From the NCBI GenBank assembly GCA_018069525.1, contig JAGPUQ010000007.1, positions 124,001-188,000 of the forward strand: DNA of 64,000 nt, in the 5' to 3' direction. The DNA is from Porticoccaceae bacterium. Lineage in GTDB: Bacteria; Pseudomonadota; Gammaproteobacteria; Pseudomonadales; Porticoccaceae. Below are positions 26,701 to 34,824 of this stretch, piece after piece. Below the pieces are notes generated by a model. It was given only the letters and a program-made list of their open reading frames with translations. It had not been told where the DNA came from and ran no database searches. A program made the translations under genes and the position numbers. Position 1 is the first letter of the stretch; every line of letters begins with the position of its first letter.

Positions 26701-27252
26701 GTGGTTAAAAATTACGCGGAGAATTTCCAGGCGCTCAACATTGCGGTACTCACCGTCTCCGATAGTCGCACCGAAGACAGCGATACCTCCGGGCAATTGT
26801 TAGTAGAGAAACTTACCGTAGCCGGGCATCAGCTAGCCGGCAAGCATATTGTAAAGGATGAGCTGTACACCATTCGTGCGGTGGTCGCGACCTGGATTGC
26901 CTCGGATAGCATACAGGCCATACTGATTACCGGCGGCACCGGCTTTACCGGACGCGATTCGACCCCCCAGGCGGTGCTACCACTGTTCGACACGGTCATC
27001 GACGGCTACGGCGAATTATTCCGACACGTGTCTTACCAGGATATTGGCTCCTCCACCGTACAATCCCGCGCCGTAGCAGGTTTATCCAATCGTACCATCG
27101 TATTCTGCATGCCCGGCTCCACCAACGCCTGCCGCACCGCCTGGGATAAAATTATCGGCGAACAACTAGACGCCAGCCACAAACCCTGTAACTTTGTTGG
27201 CCAGTTAAAATCCATTAACAATACTCACTGCAACAGTCGGGAACAGAGTTAA
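26701..27252 (+). CDS. moaB: Molybdopterin adenylyltransferase-type protein MoaB
   Basis: A MogA/MoaB-family protein of 183 residues, with [32 protein letters not shown] and [15 protein letters not shown]. It activates molybdopterin by adenylylation or is the E. coli-type paralogue. The start is GTG at 26701, with GGAGG seven bases upstream. The ORF start at 26653 lies inside moaA. It is followed by moaC six bases later. Confidence 0.95.
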   Translation: MVKNYAENFQALNIAVLTVSDSRTEDSDTSGQLLVEKLTVAGHQLAGKHIVKDELYTIRAVVATWIASDSIQAILITGGTGFTGRDSTPQAVLPLFDTVIDGYGELFRHVSYQDIGSSTVQSRAVAGLSNRTIVFCMPGSTNACRTAWDKIIGEQLDASHKPCNFVGQLKSINNTHCNSREQS

Positions 27253-27257
27253 CTGCG

Positions 27258-27734
27258 ATGACCGAATTCAGTCATATCAATGCCGATGGTGAAGCCAATA
27301 TGGTGGACGTGAGTGGCAAAGCCATAAGCACTCGCGTCGCCGTGGCCGAAGGCTTTGTACTGATGCAAGCGGAAACCCTAAAATTAATTCGTGATGGCGG
27401 CCATCACAAAGGCGATGTTCTCGCCACCGCGCGCATCGCCGGTATTCAAGGCGCAAAACGCTGCCCCGATTTAATCCCACTCTGCCACCCCTTAATGCTC
27501 TCCAAAGTGCAGGTGGATTTTGAATTACAGGACACTAAAAACCGCATTCGCATTACCGCGCTGTGCAAACTCGACGGCAAAACCGGCGTCGAGATGGAAG
27601 CACTCACTGCCGTTTCGGTCGCCGCACTCACTCTGTTTGATATGTGTAAAGCCGTCGATCCCGGCATGATCATTGAAGACATTAAAGTGCTGAGTAAGGC
27701 AGGCGGAAAAACGGGGAACTGGGAACGCAGTTAA
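27258..27734 (+). CDS. moaC: Cyclic pyranopterin monophosphate synthase
   Basis: MoaC converts 3',8-cyclo-GTP to cyclic pyranopterin monophosphate. The 158-residue protein is collinear with E. coli Moa[50 protein letters not shown] and [26 protein letters not shown]. The active-site Lys and His are present. It is the third gene of the moa operon, with moaD 44 bp further on. Confidence 0.98.
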   Translation: MTEFSHINADGEANMVDVSGKAISTRVAVAEGFVLMQAETLKLIRDGGHHKGDVLATARIAGIQGAKRCPDLIPLCHPLMLSKVQVDFELQDTKNRIRITALCKLDGKTGVEMEALTAVSVAALTLFDMCKAVDPGMIIEDIKVLSKAGGKTGNWERS

Positions 27735-27778
27735 AGTTAACTTTAAAGTAAATAAATACCTTTGGTGATTTCAACATC

Positions 27779-28039
27779 ATGATTAAAGTTTTACTCTTTG
27801 CCCAAATCCGAGAACGCCTGGACTGCGCTCAGGTAGACATCAGCACAGACAAGCCCTCCACCACTCCGGCAACTATCGCCGAACTCAAAACCCTGCTCGC
27901 CCAACGTGGCGACCTCTGGCACCTGATGTTTGCGGAACAGAAAGTGCTTTCTGCGATCAATAAAGTGATGAGCTCAGACGAATCTCCCATTCAGGCAGGA
28001 GACGAAGTCGCATTTTTTCCACCGGTGACGGGGGGATAA
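27779..28039 (+). CDS. moaD: Molybdopterin synthase sulfur carrier subunit
   Basis: MoaD is the small, ubiquitin-like subunit of molybdopterin synthase. The 86-residue protein ends in FFPPVTGG, the Gly-Gly that is adenylylated by MoeB and converted to a thiocarboxylate. The start is ATG at 27779. moaE begins three bases after the stop, fitting a one-to-one complex. MoeB itself is at 37.9 kb. Confidence 0.96.
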   Translation: MIKVLLFAQIRERLDCAQVDISTDKPSTTPATIAELKTLLAQRGDLWHLMFAEQKVLSAINKVMSSDESPIQAGDEVAFFPPVTGG

Positions 28040-28042
28040 ATA

Positions 28043-28573
28043 ATGTCCACCGCTAACACCCGTATTCGCATTCTCGAAGATGCTTTTGACCCCGCGGCCA
28101 TGAGCGCAGAAATGACCGCGTCTAATATTACGAGAAGCACTACGGGAAGTACTACGAGAAGTACTACGGGCAGTCATACGGGAAGCACTACGGAAAATAA
28201 TACCCATGGCGCGCTGGTGACATTTACCGGTATGGTGCGCGATCTTGTGGAAAACCCGGTCAACGCCATGTTGCTGGAACACTATCCCGGCATGACCGAA
28301 CGCGCTCTGGAAGCAATTATTAACAAAGCGCGCGAGCGCTGGGCTCTCGGCGACATCAACATTACTCACCGGGTTGGTATGCTTTACCCCGGAGAGCCTA
28401 TCGTATTTGTCGGTGTTAGCAGTGCCCACCGACGCGAGGCCTTTGAGGCCTGTCAGTTCTTAATGGATTATTTAAAAATCGAAGCACCGTTCTGGAAAAA
28501 AGAATTTACGCCCGACGGCGAACATTGGGTAGAAGCCAAAAGCAGTGATGCTGATGCTGCCAGGCGCTGGTAA
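28043..28573 (+). CDS. moaE: Molybdopterin synthase catalytic subunit with repeat insertion
   Basis: MoaE converts cyclic pyranopterin to molybdopterin with MoaD thiocarboxylate. The fold is clear: GALVTFTGMVRD, LEHYPGMTERAL, HRVGMLYPGEPIVFVGVSSAHRREAFEACQFLMDYLK and the catalytic lysines in PFWKKEFTP. Length is 176 residues against about 150. The excess is a Ser/Thr-rich insertion made of six 12-bp repeats (28130-28201), lying just before the GALVTF strand where E. coli has a short acidic turn. The stop is followed three bases later by mobA. Confidence 0.96.
   Translation: MSTANTRIRILEDAFDPAAMSAEMTASNITRSTTGSTTRSTTGSHTGSTTENNTHGALVTFTGMVRDLVENPVNAMLLEHYPGMTERALEAIINKARERWALGDINITHRVGMLYPGEPIVFVGVSSAHRREAFEACQFLMDYLKIEAPFWKKEFTPDGEHWVEAKSSDADAARRW
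28130..28201. repeat. Six 12-bp tandem repeats inside moaE
   Basis: Six copies with exact 12-bp phase, of the type acgggaagtact, encode TRST, TGST, TRST, TGSH, TGST and TENN. The insertion keeps frame and lies in a surface turn of MoaE. Confidence 0.93.
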
Positions 28574-28576
28574 GCC

Positions 28577-29146
28577 GTGAGCATTTTTTCACCGCAGCCA
28601 AAAACCATTGGGGCTATTCTCGCCGGGGGGAGGTCCCAACGTATGGGACAGGACAAAGCCTTACTTCAAGTAGGTAGCGGGACCCTGCTCGATCACATGA
28701 ACAACAAACTTAAGGCCCTGCCAGCACTGACCGACGTAGTTATTTGCCGAAACCAGGCAGGTTATCTAAACGACATAAAACCCGATCTAGGGCCCCTGGG
28801 TGCGCTCTATACATTGAGCGAGAACTACCCAGATTATCGAGCGCTGATTGTGCCCGTAGATATGCCCTTACTGAGCACCGAGTTATTAGCAAAACTATGC
28901 GAAAGGAGCGAGGGAACTACCGCTATGCACTTTGACGGCTATGTTTTCCCGCTAGTCATTTATATGGGAAAAGAACTAAACCAGGAGCTAGAAAAGCGTA
29001 TCAAAAATAGCGACTCCGACCTGTCTGTTGCCAAACTATTGCGAGACATTAAAACCGAAACAACGCCCAAACCTGTCGACATGGCGCAGCTCTCTAACAT
29101 TAACACCCTGGATGAATGGGAGGCGCTACAACAAAATTTACGATAA
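28577..29146 (+). CDS. mobA: Molybdenum cofactor guanylyltransferase
   Basis: MobA attaches GMP to molybdopterin to make the MGD cofactor used by DMSO-reductase-type enzymes. It has AILAGGRSQRMGQDKALL (nucleotide binding), LGPLGALYTL and VPVDMPLLSTELL, at 189 residues. The start is the GTG at 28577, three bases after moaE. As MobA is only needed for MGD enzymes, a formate dehydrogenase or nitrate/DMSO reductase should exist in this organism. A 13-bp duplication covers the stop codon. Confidence 0.93.
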   Translation: MSIFSPQPKTIGAILAGGRSQRMGQDKALLQVGSGTLLDHMNNKLKALPALTDVVICRNQAGYLNDIKPDLGPLGALYTLSENYPDYRALIVPVDMPLLSTELLAKLCERSEGTTAMHFDGYVFPLVIYMGKELNQELEKRIKNSDSDLSVAKLLRDIKTETTPKPVDMAQLSNINTLDEWEALQQNLR

Positions 29147-29163
29147 AAAGTTACGATAAAATA
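29138..29163. repeat. 13-bp tandem duplication across the mobA stop
   Basis: ttacgataaaaag is followed by ttacgataaaata. The first copy contains the mobA TAA stop. Confidence 0.8.
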
Positions 29164-29189
29164 TTACAACTAATCCGAGCTAACTCGCG

Positions 29190-29627
29190 CTATATATCGT
29201 GCTTCTTATCAACATCATCTTCCGGACGACCATAGGCTTTTGCCGTATAGGTCAAAAGGAAAATCGCCCCGCTAAGCAACACAATTGCGCCGGATATTCC
29301 TAATAGTACCTTAAGATGAAGTATATCCAGAGTCTGCTGCACGTCGAGCACTAGATGTCTTGAAAGCGCTGTTATCGCGATAAATATCAAAAACTGCACC
29401 GGCAATCTGTGAGTTTTAAAATAAATTCCGATCATCGCGCCTAATTCAAGATAGATAAACAACAGAAGAATATCTTTTAGCTCCGCATGCCCCTTTTCCA
29501 TCATATGTAGATATTCGTAAACTGCAGACCAGACTACCGTTGCGCCGATAATAAATAATGCCAGGTAGTGAAATACATCAACTAATGCCGATCCAAATTT
29601 TAGAACCTTATCCGGAGTGCTTTCCAT
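29190..29627 (-). CDS. psiE: PsiE-family phosphate-starvation-inducible membrane protein
   Basis: The 145-residue protein has four membrane segments. It carries the PsiE core YLELGAMIGIYFKTHRLPVQFLIFIAITALSRHLVLD, very similar in pattern to E. coli PsiE. The family is induced by phosphate starvation in E. coli, but its function is unknown. The C-terminus is short and charged. It converges on mobA and stands apart from the CoA-transferase gene (about 100 bp). Confidence 0.88.
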   Translation of the reverse strand: MESTPDKVLKFGSALVDVFHYLALFIIGATVVWSAVYEYLHMMEKGHAELKDILLLFIYLELGAMIGIYFKTHRLPVQFLIFIAITALSRHLVLDVQQTLDILHLKVLLGISGAIVLLSGAIFLLTYTAKAYGRPEDDVDKKHDI

Positions 29628-29728
29628 AAATAATTTCCTCTATCACTCAATAATAAATAGAACTTTATCGCTATAATTGCTCGTGTATCGAATAAGCCTT
29701 AACCGGCGCAAACAATTTAACTATAACC

Positions 29729-30901
29729 TCACTCTTGTTGTCCAAACACGCCTTTTCCCAGCATCCCGTTAATCTCATCCTCTGAAAACCCTACGGTTCG
29801 AGCCAACTCCAGATTATGAGCACCTAACTCTGGCGCTTTAAAGTTGATCTGGCCCGGTTCGTTGGCAAACTTAATCGGAATACCGATATGCTCCCAGCCT
29901 CGATCGTCTTCAACTATCATTTCCCGCGCGCGAATTTGCGGATCATCCGCACCCTGACGTAAATCATTAACGGGGGCAAACGCGGCGTCCACATCGGCAA
30001 ACCACTCAATCCATTCTGCCTGCGTTTTACTGAGAAAATTTTCCCGCAAAAATGCTTTAACCGGCTCCTGGGTCGACCCGGGGGGCGGTTGACAAAACTC
30101 AATAAGATCAGGCCGCTCCATTTTATTCAGCACGTTCACAGCAAAGTGCATTTCAGAAGCACCCAACACTACGTATTTTTCGTCTTTGGTTTCGTAGATG
30201 TTGTACATGGCATAACCGCCCCAGGTACGCTCATCCTTCACCACGGGTGCTTTTTTCTCGGCAAATACCGAGCCCATATTATTAGGTACGCAGGCCATCA
30301 ACGAATCCATCATCGCCAAATCAATATAGTCGCCCTGCCCGGTCTCTTTACGGCGCAGCAAGGCCATTAACACCGCTGACAAACCCATCATCGAGGTAAG
30401 CATGTCGGCAGTGGGAATTGCCGGGATTGCCGGTTTGCCATCGAAGCCGAGATTGACCGACAGTATTCCCGCGTAGGCTTCCGTCGCCAAATCGTGAGCG
30501 GGCTTTTTCATATAGGGGCCAGTCTGCCCAAAGGCAGACAAGGAGGCGTAGACCACTCCTGAGTTGCGCGCTTTAATATCCTCGTAACTCACACCCAGGC
30601 GCTGCACCACACCGGGGCGGAAGGCTTCTATCACCACATCGGCCTGCTCGGCAAGGCGCAGGGCCATCTCCTTGCCTTCATCGGTTTTAAGATTAAGCTG
30701 CACACTCTTCTTGCCCCGGTGGGTGTTGGCGAAATACACCGTCATACCGTCGCGCTTGGGGCCAATTTCCCGATTCGGCTCACCACCATTAATGGGTTCG
30801 AGCTTGATCACCTCGGCGCCGTGGTCAGCCATCATCTGGGTGAGTGCCGGACCGGGGAGGAATAGCGATAAATCCAGAACCTTTACACCTTCTAACTTCA
30901 T
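29729..30901 (-). CDS. CaiB/BaiF family CoA transferase (family III)
   Basis: A 390-residue family III CoA transferase. It has GVKVLDLSLFLPGPALTQMMADHGAEVIKLEP, RGKKSVQLNLKTDEG, EAFRPGVVQRLG and the catalytic aspartate in DYIDLAMMDSLMA. Such enzymes move CoA between carboxylic acids (carnitine, bile acid, formyl and oxalate types). It lies at the end of a minus-strand set with a HIT protein and two hotdog dehydratases, which suggests activation of an unsaturated or hydroxylated acid. The substrate is unknown. A lipid or terpenoid acid is possible. Confidence 0.93.
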   Translation of the reverse strand: MKLEGVKVLDLSLFLPGPALTQMMADHGAEVIKLEPINGGEPNREIGPKRDGMTVYFANTHRGKKSVQLNLKTDEGKEMALRLAEQADVVIEAFRPGVVQRLGVSYEDIKARNSGVVYASLSAFGQTGPYMKKPAHDLATEAYAGILSVNLGFDGKPAIPAIPTADMLTSMMGLSAVLMALLRRKETGQGDYIDLAMMDSLMACVPNNMGSVFAEKKAPVVKDERTWGGYAMYNIYETKDEKYVVLGASEMHFAVNVLNKMERPDLIEFCQPPPGSTQEPVKAFLRENFLSKTQAEWIEWFADVDAAFAPVNDLRQGADDPQIRAREMIVEDDRGWEHIGIPIKFANEPGQINFKAPELGAHNLELARTVGFSEDEINGMLGKGVFGQQE

Positions 30902-30926
30902 TTATTGTGCCTTTTACAGTTGATCT

Positions 30927-31376
30927 TCAAATTACTATCCCCGCCTTTTCGAGGTAGCTCTGTATTTTTTTCATTAGTGCTTGATCTCGACTCAGATCAA
31001 ATTGAGGTGCCGCATCCCAGTCGTAGAACCAGACGGGCTTGGTTTGCAATTCTTCCACCTCATCATTAAATCTCGGTAAGATATGCACGTGGAGCGCTGG
31101 CTCCAGGTTACCCAGAATTTCGTAGTTAATACGTACGGCACCGGTAATCTCAAGCAGAGCATCGCCGACCACCGTCATTTCATACAATAGTGTTTTACGA
31201 TCACTGGCGCTCAGTTGATTGAGATCGCTCACCACCGGGTCGGGCAAAATCAAACAATAACCACTGAGAAACTGTGAACTGCCAAGCACCACCCATCCCG
31301 ACTTAACTCGGGCGATAGTTCTTGGATTGTCGCCGGATTGGCAATTTTTTACCCACTGATGGATTAAGGTTGTCAT
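30927..31376 (-). CDS. HIT-family nucleotide hydrolase
   Basis: A 149-residue histidine-triad protein with GYCLILPDPVVSDLNQL and the active-site region EPALHVHILPRF. The middle (nucleophile) and last histidines of the triad are kept but the first is Ala, a variant also seen in Ap4A hydrolase-like members. It may split acyl-adenylates or dinucleotides. It lies between the CoA transferase (25 bp) and the hotdog dehydratase (5 bp), so it may be co-transcribed with them. Confidence 0.88.
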   Translation of the reverse strand: MTTLIHQWVKNCQSGDNPRTIARVKSGWVVLGSSQFLSGYCLILPDPVVSDLNQLSASDRKTLLYEMTVVGDALLEITGAVRINYEILGNLEPALHVHILPRFNDEVEELQTKPVWFYDWDAAPQFDLSRDQALMKKIQSYLEKAGIVI

Positions 31377-31381
31377 AAACT

Positions 31382-31789
31382 CTAGAACCTCACCACGGCA
31401 TGACCGGGTATTGTCACCTCACCCTCGGCATTTTTTAAATACAGACTGACTTTGATTTCTTTTTTATCGTCGTCCTTTTCTTCTACTACCCCACCAGCGC
31501 TCATGGTCTCACCTAAAAATGCGACGCGGCGGTTGGCGTAGCCAAAGGAAACTAAAGAGGCATCTTCGCCAATCCAGTCGGTAACCACCTGACCGATCCA
31601 GTCACCTTGCAGGGGGCCGTCGAGCACGATGGCTTGGTAGCCCTCTTCCTCGGTGGCGTAGGCGTGGTCGAAGTGAATACGGTGGGGATTCCAGATCGCG
31701 GCGTTGTACATAAACAATTGGACAATGTTGGCGGTGTGTTCGCGGGACGGCAACAAGTCACCCACATTAATAGATTCGTAATTTAGCAT
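31382..31789 (-). CDS. MaoC-like hotdog-fold dehydratase
   Basis: A 135-residue single hotdog domain of the MaoC / (R)-specific enoyl-CoA hydratase family. NPHRIHFDHAYA carries the Asp/His dyad, and GPLQGDWIGQVVTDWIG is the central helix. It lies seven bases downstream of a second hotdog gene (FAS1-like). In other bacteria, two small hotdog proteins of this sort form a heterodimeric hydratase for bulky acyl-CoA, such as steroid side-chain CoA in mycobacteria. Hydration of an enoyl-CoA is therefore expected. Confidence 0.85.
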   Translation of the reverse strand: MLNYESINVGDLLPSREHTANIVQLFMYNAAIWNPHRIHFDHAYATEEEGYQAIVLDGPLQGDWIGQVVTDWIGEDASLVSFGYANRRVAFLGETMSAGGVVEEKDDDKKEIKVSLYLKNAEGEVTIPGHAVVRF

Positions 31790-31796
31790 GTTCGAG

Positions 31797-32252
31797 CTAC
31801 CTCGCGATCAGGGAAGTGGTTTCATTTAAAACGGGCTCACCCGCTTCGGTTTCCACCACAACTTCGGTAAGTACAAAAATAAGTGGGCCACTTTTACCTT
31901 GTTTTTCGTAGATATCTTTCAGCCGTCGAGTGATCGAAAGTTTATCTCCTGCACGAATTGGGCGATGGTAAACCGTATCGGAACTACCGGCCATTAAACG
32001 TTTGAGGGGTAACTCGGGAATCAGTTTATCTTCTGGTATACCGTCTTTGCGCAATTGATCGACAGGCAAGATCTCCAGACTGTAGCCAAAATGAAATAGC
32101 GGTGGTGCTTCATCCCCATCGAGGTATTTTTTAGCCCTCTGCCCTGTAGATACAGCGTATTTTTGGATGTCCCTGCGCGTCACTTCAACGTGCAGGGTCG
32201 GATTAGCCCGACCAATGCACGCCTTGATTTCGAGGCTTAATAACTCTGTCAT
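31797..32252 (-). CDS. FAS1-like / MaoC N-terminal-type dehydratase
   Basis: A 151-residue hotdog protein of the 'FAS1-like dehydratase' group. It has the opening RRDIQKYAVSTGQ, PPLFHFGYSLEILP, and the central LMAGSSDTVYHRPIRAGDKLSITRRLKDIYEKQGKSGPLIFV, but no MaoC Asp/His dyad. It should pair with the MaoC-like product encoded next, one subunit giving structure and the other catalysis. It starts a four-gene set running down to the CoA transferase, after a terminator. Confidence 0.83.
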   Translation of the reverse strand: MTELLSLEIKACIGRANPTLHVEVTRRDIQKYAVSTGQRAKKYLDGDEAPPLFHFGYSLEILPVDQLRKDGIPEDKLIPELPLKRLMAGSSDTVYHRPIRAGDKLSITRRLKDIYEKQGKSGPLIFVLTEVVVETEAGEPVLNETTSLIAR

Positions 32253-32280
32253 ATTGGTATTCCTACTTTTTTTAAATTAT

Positions 32281-32312
32281 AAAAAGATCCCGGCGAATAC
32301 CGGGATCTTTTT
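32281..32312. terminator. Bidirectional terminator between the ABM and hotdog genes
   Basis: AAAAAGATCCCGG and CCGGGATCTTTTT form a perfect 13-bp stem around CGAATA. It ends transcription of the ABM monooxygenase gene (minus strand). T-runs are present on both strands. Confidence 0.93.
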
Positions 32313-32330
32313 AACATGATGGGCTGGTGG

Positions 32331-32618
32331 CTATTCCACCGCGGGAAGGATCTGAATATCCGGCGCGCCGCCCAGGAATTCACCTAAACGTCCACCTAAT
32401 TCTTTAAAATGCGCGGTTCCTCGATGTGCACCCAGCGCAGCTTCGTTGCTGTACTGCTCTAACATTATGTAAGTGGTAGCGTCGTCGGTTTTGTGCAATT
32501 GATAAAAAGTGCAATCCGGCTCGTTGGCCCTCACCTGAACTGCTAACTCTCGCATCAAATCCTCGAAACCTGCCTGTTTACCGTCTTGTACTTTTAAGGT
32601 TGCGATAACTCCAATCAT
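32331..32618 (-). CDS. Antibiotic biosynthesis monooxygenase (ABM) domain protein
   Basis: A 95-residue dimeric ferredoxin-like fold. It starts MIGVIATLKVQDGKQAGFEDLMRELA and has EPDCTFYQLHK and YIMLEQYSNEAALGAHRGTAHFKEL, typical of YgiN-like quinol monooxygenases. Such proteins oxidise quinols or aromatic polyketides without a cofactor, or act as accessory proteins. It follows the LLM oxidoreductase by 97 bp on the minus strand and is ended by a strong terminator. The substrate is unknown. Confidence 0.87.
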   Translation of the reverse strand: MIGVIATLKVQDGKQAGFEDLMRELAVQVRANEPDCTFYQLHKTDDATTYIMLEQYSNEAALGAHRGTAHFKELGGRLGEFLGGAPDIQILPAVE

Positions 32619-32698
32619 AATTACTGTCCTGTTTATAATTTACTTTAAACGGAATGGCCTGCTTGAAAGCAATAATTTAGCATTACCTCGCCGCCACC

Positions 32699-32730
32699 TT
32701 ACTATAACTTTACTATTACTTTACTAAAGG
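32699..32730. repeat. About 11-bp degenerate repeats across the LLM stop
   Basis: ttactataac, tttactattac and tttactaaagg are adjacent, giving several TAA/TAG stops in a row on the minus strand at the end of the LLM gene. Confidence 0.6.
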
Positions 32731-33651
32731 TAACACCTCTTTGGCGAAACGTTCGATTTGTTCGTAACGCTGCTCGGGCGGACTGACGGGATCCATAATC
32801 ATATGGCGAACACCCGCATCGCGGAAGGCCTGAATTTTTTCGGCAATGTCTTCCGGTCGACCCAGCGCACAGTATTTTTTCGCCGGATTGCGGAAGTCAC
32901 TGGCGTAGCGCTCGCTTAGGTGCTCGGTGGCAATATCCCAGGACGCCTCGAAACTGTCGTCAATGCGAAAGAACAGCAGATGGGCCGTATCGAATCTCGT
33001 TAATTCTCGCTGCGCCTGTTCTGCACTCTTTGCTATCTGCTCGAGAAATGATTTAAACATCTCAGGCGTAACCACATACGACACATAGCCATCTGCCATG
33101 CGCCCCGCACGCCTGAGTGCTGCCTCGGAACGTCCACCACACCAGATGGGCGGGCCACCAGCCTGCATGGGTTTAGGTAGCATTTGCACGTTTTCAAAAG
33201 GATAAAAGCGACCATCGTGAGAGACTTCGCCACCACTCCAGAGCTTGCGCAACACGTCTATACCTTCCGATAGTCGCGCGCCACGCTCTTTCACCGGCAC
33301 TCCGCAGGCAGCGTATTCATTGGGGAACTCGCCCCCGACCCCGACGCCAAACACCAGGCGACCCGAACTTAATTGATCCAGAGTGGAGACTTGTTTTGCT
33401 ACCGCCGTCGGATGTCGCAAAGGCAGGAGATATACCGAGGTACCAAACATCAAACGATCACTCAATGCCGCTGCCTGGGCAAGCTGGATTAAAGGATCGA
33501 GAATGGGCATAGCAAAGGCCACATGGTCTCCGACCCACAGGGAATCGAGACCAATACGATCTGCCAGCGTGGTGACACTACGCACAGCCTCGGCACTGTC
33601 CATAGACACCATCCAGCCAAATTTCATTTCATCGGCAAGAGGTAAGTTCAT
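32716..33651 (-). CDS. LLM-class flavin (or F420)-dependent oxidoreductase
   Basis: A 311-residue luciferase-like TIM barrel, with GLDSLWVGDHVAF, LPLRHPTAVAKQVSTLDQLSSGRLVFGVGVGGEFPNEYAACG and GGPPIWCGGRSEAALRRAGRMADGYVSY. The pattern is that of the TIGR03619/TIGR03857-like LLM groups, common in actinobacteria and often F420-dependent, but a gammaproteobacterium more probably uses FMN. The start ATG follows GGAG. It lies upstream of the ABM gene and may share its operon. Oxygenation or desaturation of a CoA-linked or free acid is plausible. Confidence 0.88.
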   Translation of the reverse strand: MNLPLADEMKFGWMVSMDSAEAVRSVTTLADRIGLDSLWVGDHVAFAMPILDPLIQLAQAAALSDRLMFGTSVYLLPLRHPTAVAKQVSTLDQLSSGRLVFGVGVGGEFPNEYAACGVPVKERGARLSEGIDVLRKLWSGGEVSHDGRFYPFENVQMLPKPMQAGGPPIWCGGRSEAALRRAGRMADGYVSYVVTPEMFKSFLEQIAKSAEQAQRELTRFDTAHLLFFRIDDSFEASWDIATEHLSERYASDFRNPAKKYCALGRPEDIAEKIQAFRDAGVRHMIMDPVSPPEQRYEQIERFAKEVLPLVK

Positions 33652-33702
33652 CGTTGTTGCTCCTGTTTTTTTACTTCTACTATAGCTTTATGTTCCGGCG
33701 CC

Positions 33703-34728
33703 TTACATTAATTCTAAAACCGGTTCAGACAAGGCCGCGTATTGCTCGCGCAATTCCAGGATATGTTCTCCCCAGTAACGTTCGGTGTTAAACCAGGGGA
33801 AGGCGCGGGGAAAGGCCGGATCGTCCCAACGGCGCGCCAACCAGGCCGCGTAGTGCATCATTCGTAAAGTACGCAGAGGCTCAATCAGCTGAAGTTGCCG
33901 CGGATGAAAATCATAGAATTCATTATAACCATCCACCACTTCCGATAACTGAGCTGTGCGCATTACCCGGTCGCCAGACAACAGCATCCAGATATCCTGC
34001 ACTGCGGGTGCCATGCGCGCATCATCCAGATCGACAAAATTCGGCGCGTCATTGCGCCACAGCATATTACCGCCATGACAATCGCTGTGGGTGCGAATCA
34101 TAATCATCGGCTGCTGTTTGGAAAAAACTTCCTCAACCGCTTGCAACAGGTCTGCGGTCAAGGAATCGTAAGACGCCTTCAAGCTTGCCGGGATAAATTG
34201 TTCGCTGATTAGCGCCCTGCTATCGTAACCATAACTCTCAATGGTCAGACTGGGGCGACATTCGAACGGCCGGATCGCGCCGATGGCATGAATACGCCCG
34301 ATCAAACGCCCGAGAGTCAAAAGATTATCGAGGTTCTCCAGCTCCGGCGCGTGCCCACCTCGCCGGGGAAACAGCGCGAAACTAAAGTCACCGTAATGAA
34401 ACAGGCTTTCCCCCTGCTCGTTGCGCAAGGGCGCTACCACCGGCAGTTCGTGCTCCATCAACTCAAAACTGAATTGATGCTCTTCTTTTATCTGTTGTTC
34501 CGACCAGCGCTCGGGACGGTAAAATTTGGCAATCAAAGGCTCTCGATCGTCAATACCGACTTGATAGACCCGGTTTTCGTAACTGTTCAACACCAGTAAA
34601 CGACCGTCGCAGGGGAACCCCTGACTCTCAACCGCATCCATCAAAAATTCGGGGCTTAGTGCTTCAAAAGGGTGGGTGTTCAAACATCGCACCTTGATAT
34701 TTTCAGAGCGCTCAATATTTATCTCCAA
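33703..34728 (-). CDS. srkA: Stress response kinase A (YihE protein kinase)
   Basis: SrkA is a Ser/Thr kinase of the aminoglycoside phosphotransferase fold that counters MazF-driven death in E. coli. The sequence follows it through: LNSYENRVYQV, IAKFYRPERWSEQQIKEEHQF, the catalytic HSDCHGGNMLWR, FVDLDDARMAPAVQDIWMLLSGD and AWLARRWDDPAFPRAFPWF. The open frame begins with TTG at 34728. A GTG at 34692 would give the E. coli length, so the start is uncertain. A terminator separates it from the gene upstream. Confidence 0.95.
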   Translation of the reverse strand: MEINIERSENIKVRCLNTHPFEALSPEFLMDAVESQGFPCDGRLLVLNSYENRVYQVGIDDREPLIAKFYRPERWSEQQIKEEHQFSFELMEHELPVVAPLRNEQGESLFHYGDFSFALFPRRGGHAPELENLDNLLTLGRLIGRIHAIGAIRPFECRPSLTIESYGYDSRALISEQFIPASLKASYDSLTADLLQAVEEVFSKQQPMIMIRTHSDCHGGNMLWRNDAPNFVDLDDARMAPAVQDIWMLLSGDRVMRTAQLSEVVDGYNEFYDFHPRQLQLIEPLRTLRMMHYAAWLARRWDDPAFPRAFPWFNTERYWGEHILELREQYAALSEPVLELM

Positions 34729-34782
34729 TACATGCTGCCATTACAACGTGTGGCTAAAACGTCTCATTTAAAAAGCCATCAA

Positions 34783-34808
34783 AAAAGGGAGGCATTAGCC
34801 TCCCTTTT
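34783..34808. terminator. Terminator of the repeat-rich peptidoglycan-binding gene
   Basis: AAAAGGGAGG and CCTCCCTTTT form a perfect stem around CATTAG. On the minus strand it is followed by a T-run. It lies 16 bp after the 34825 stop. Confidence 0.93.
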
Positions 34809-34824
34809 AACACTGAAAAAACAT

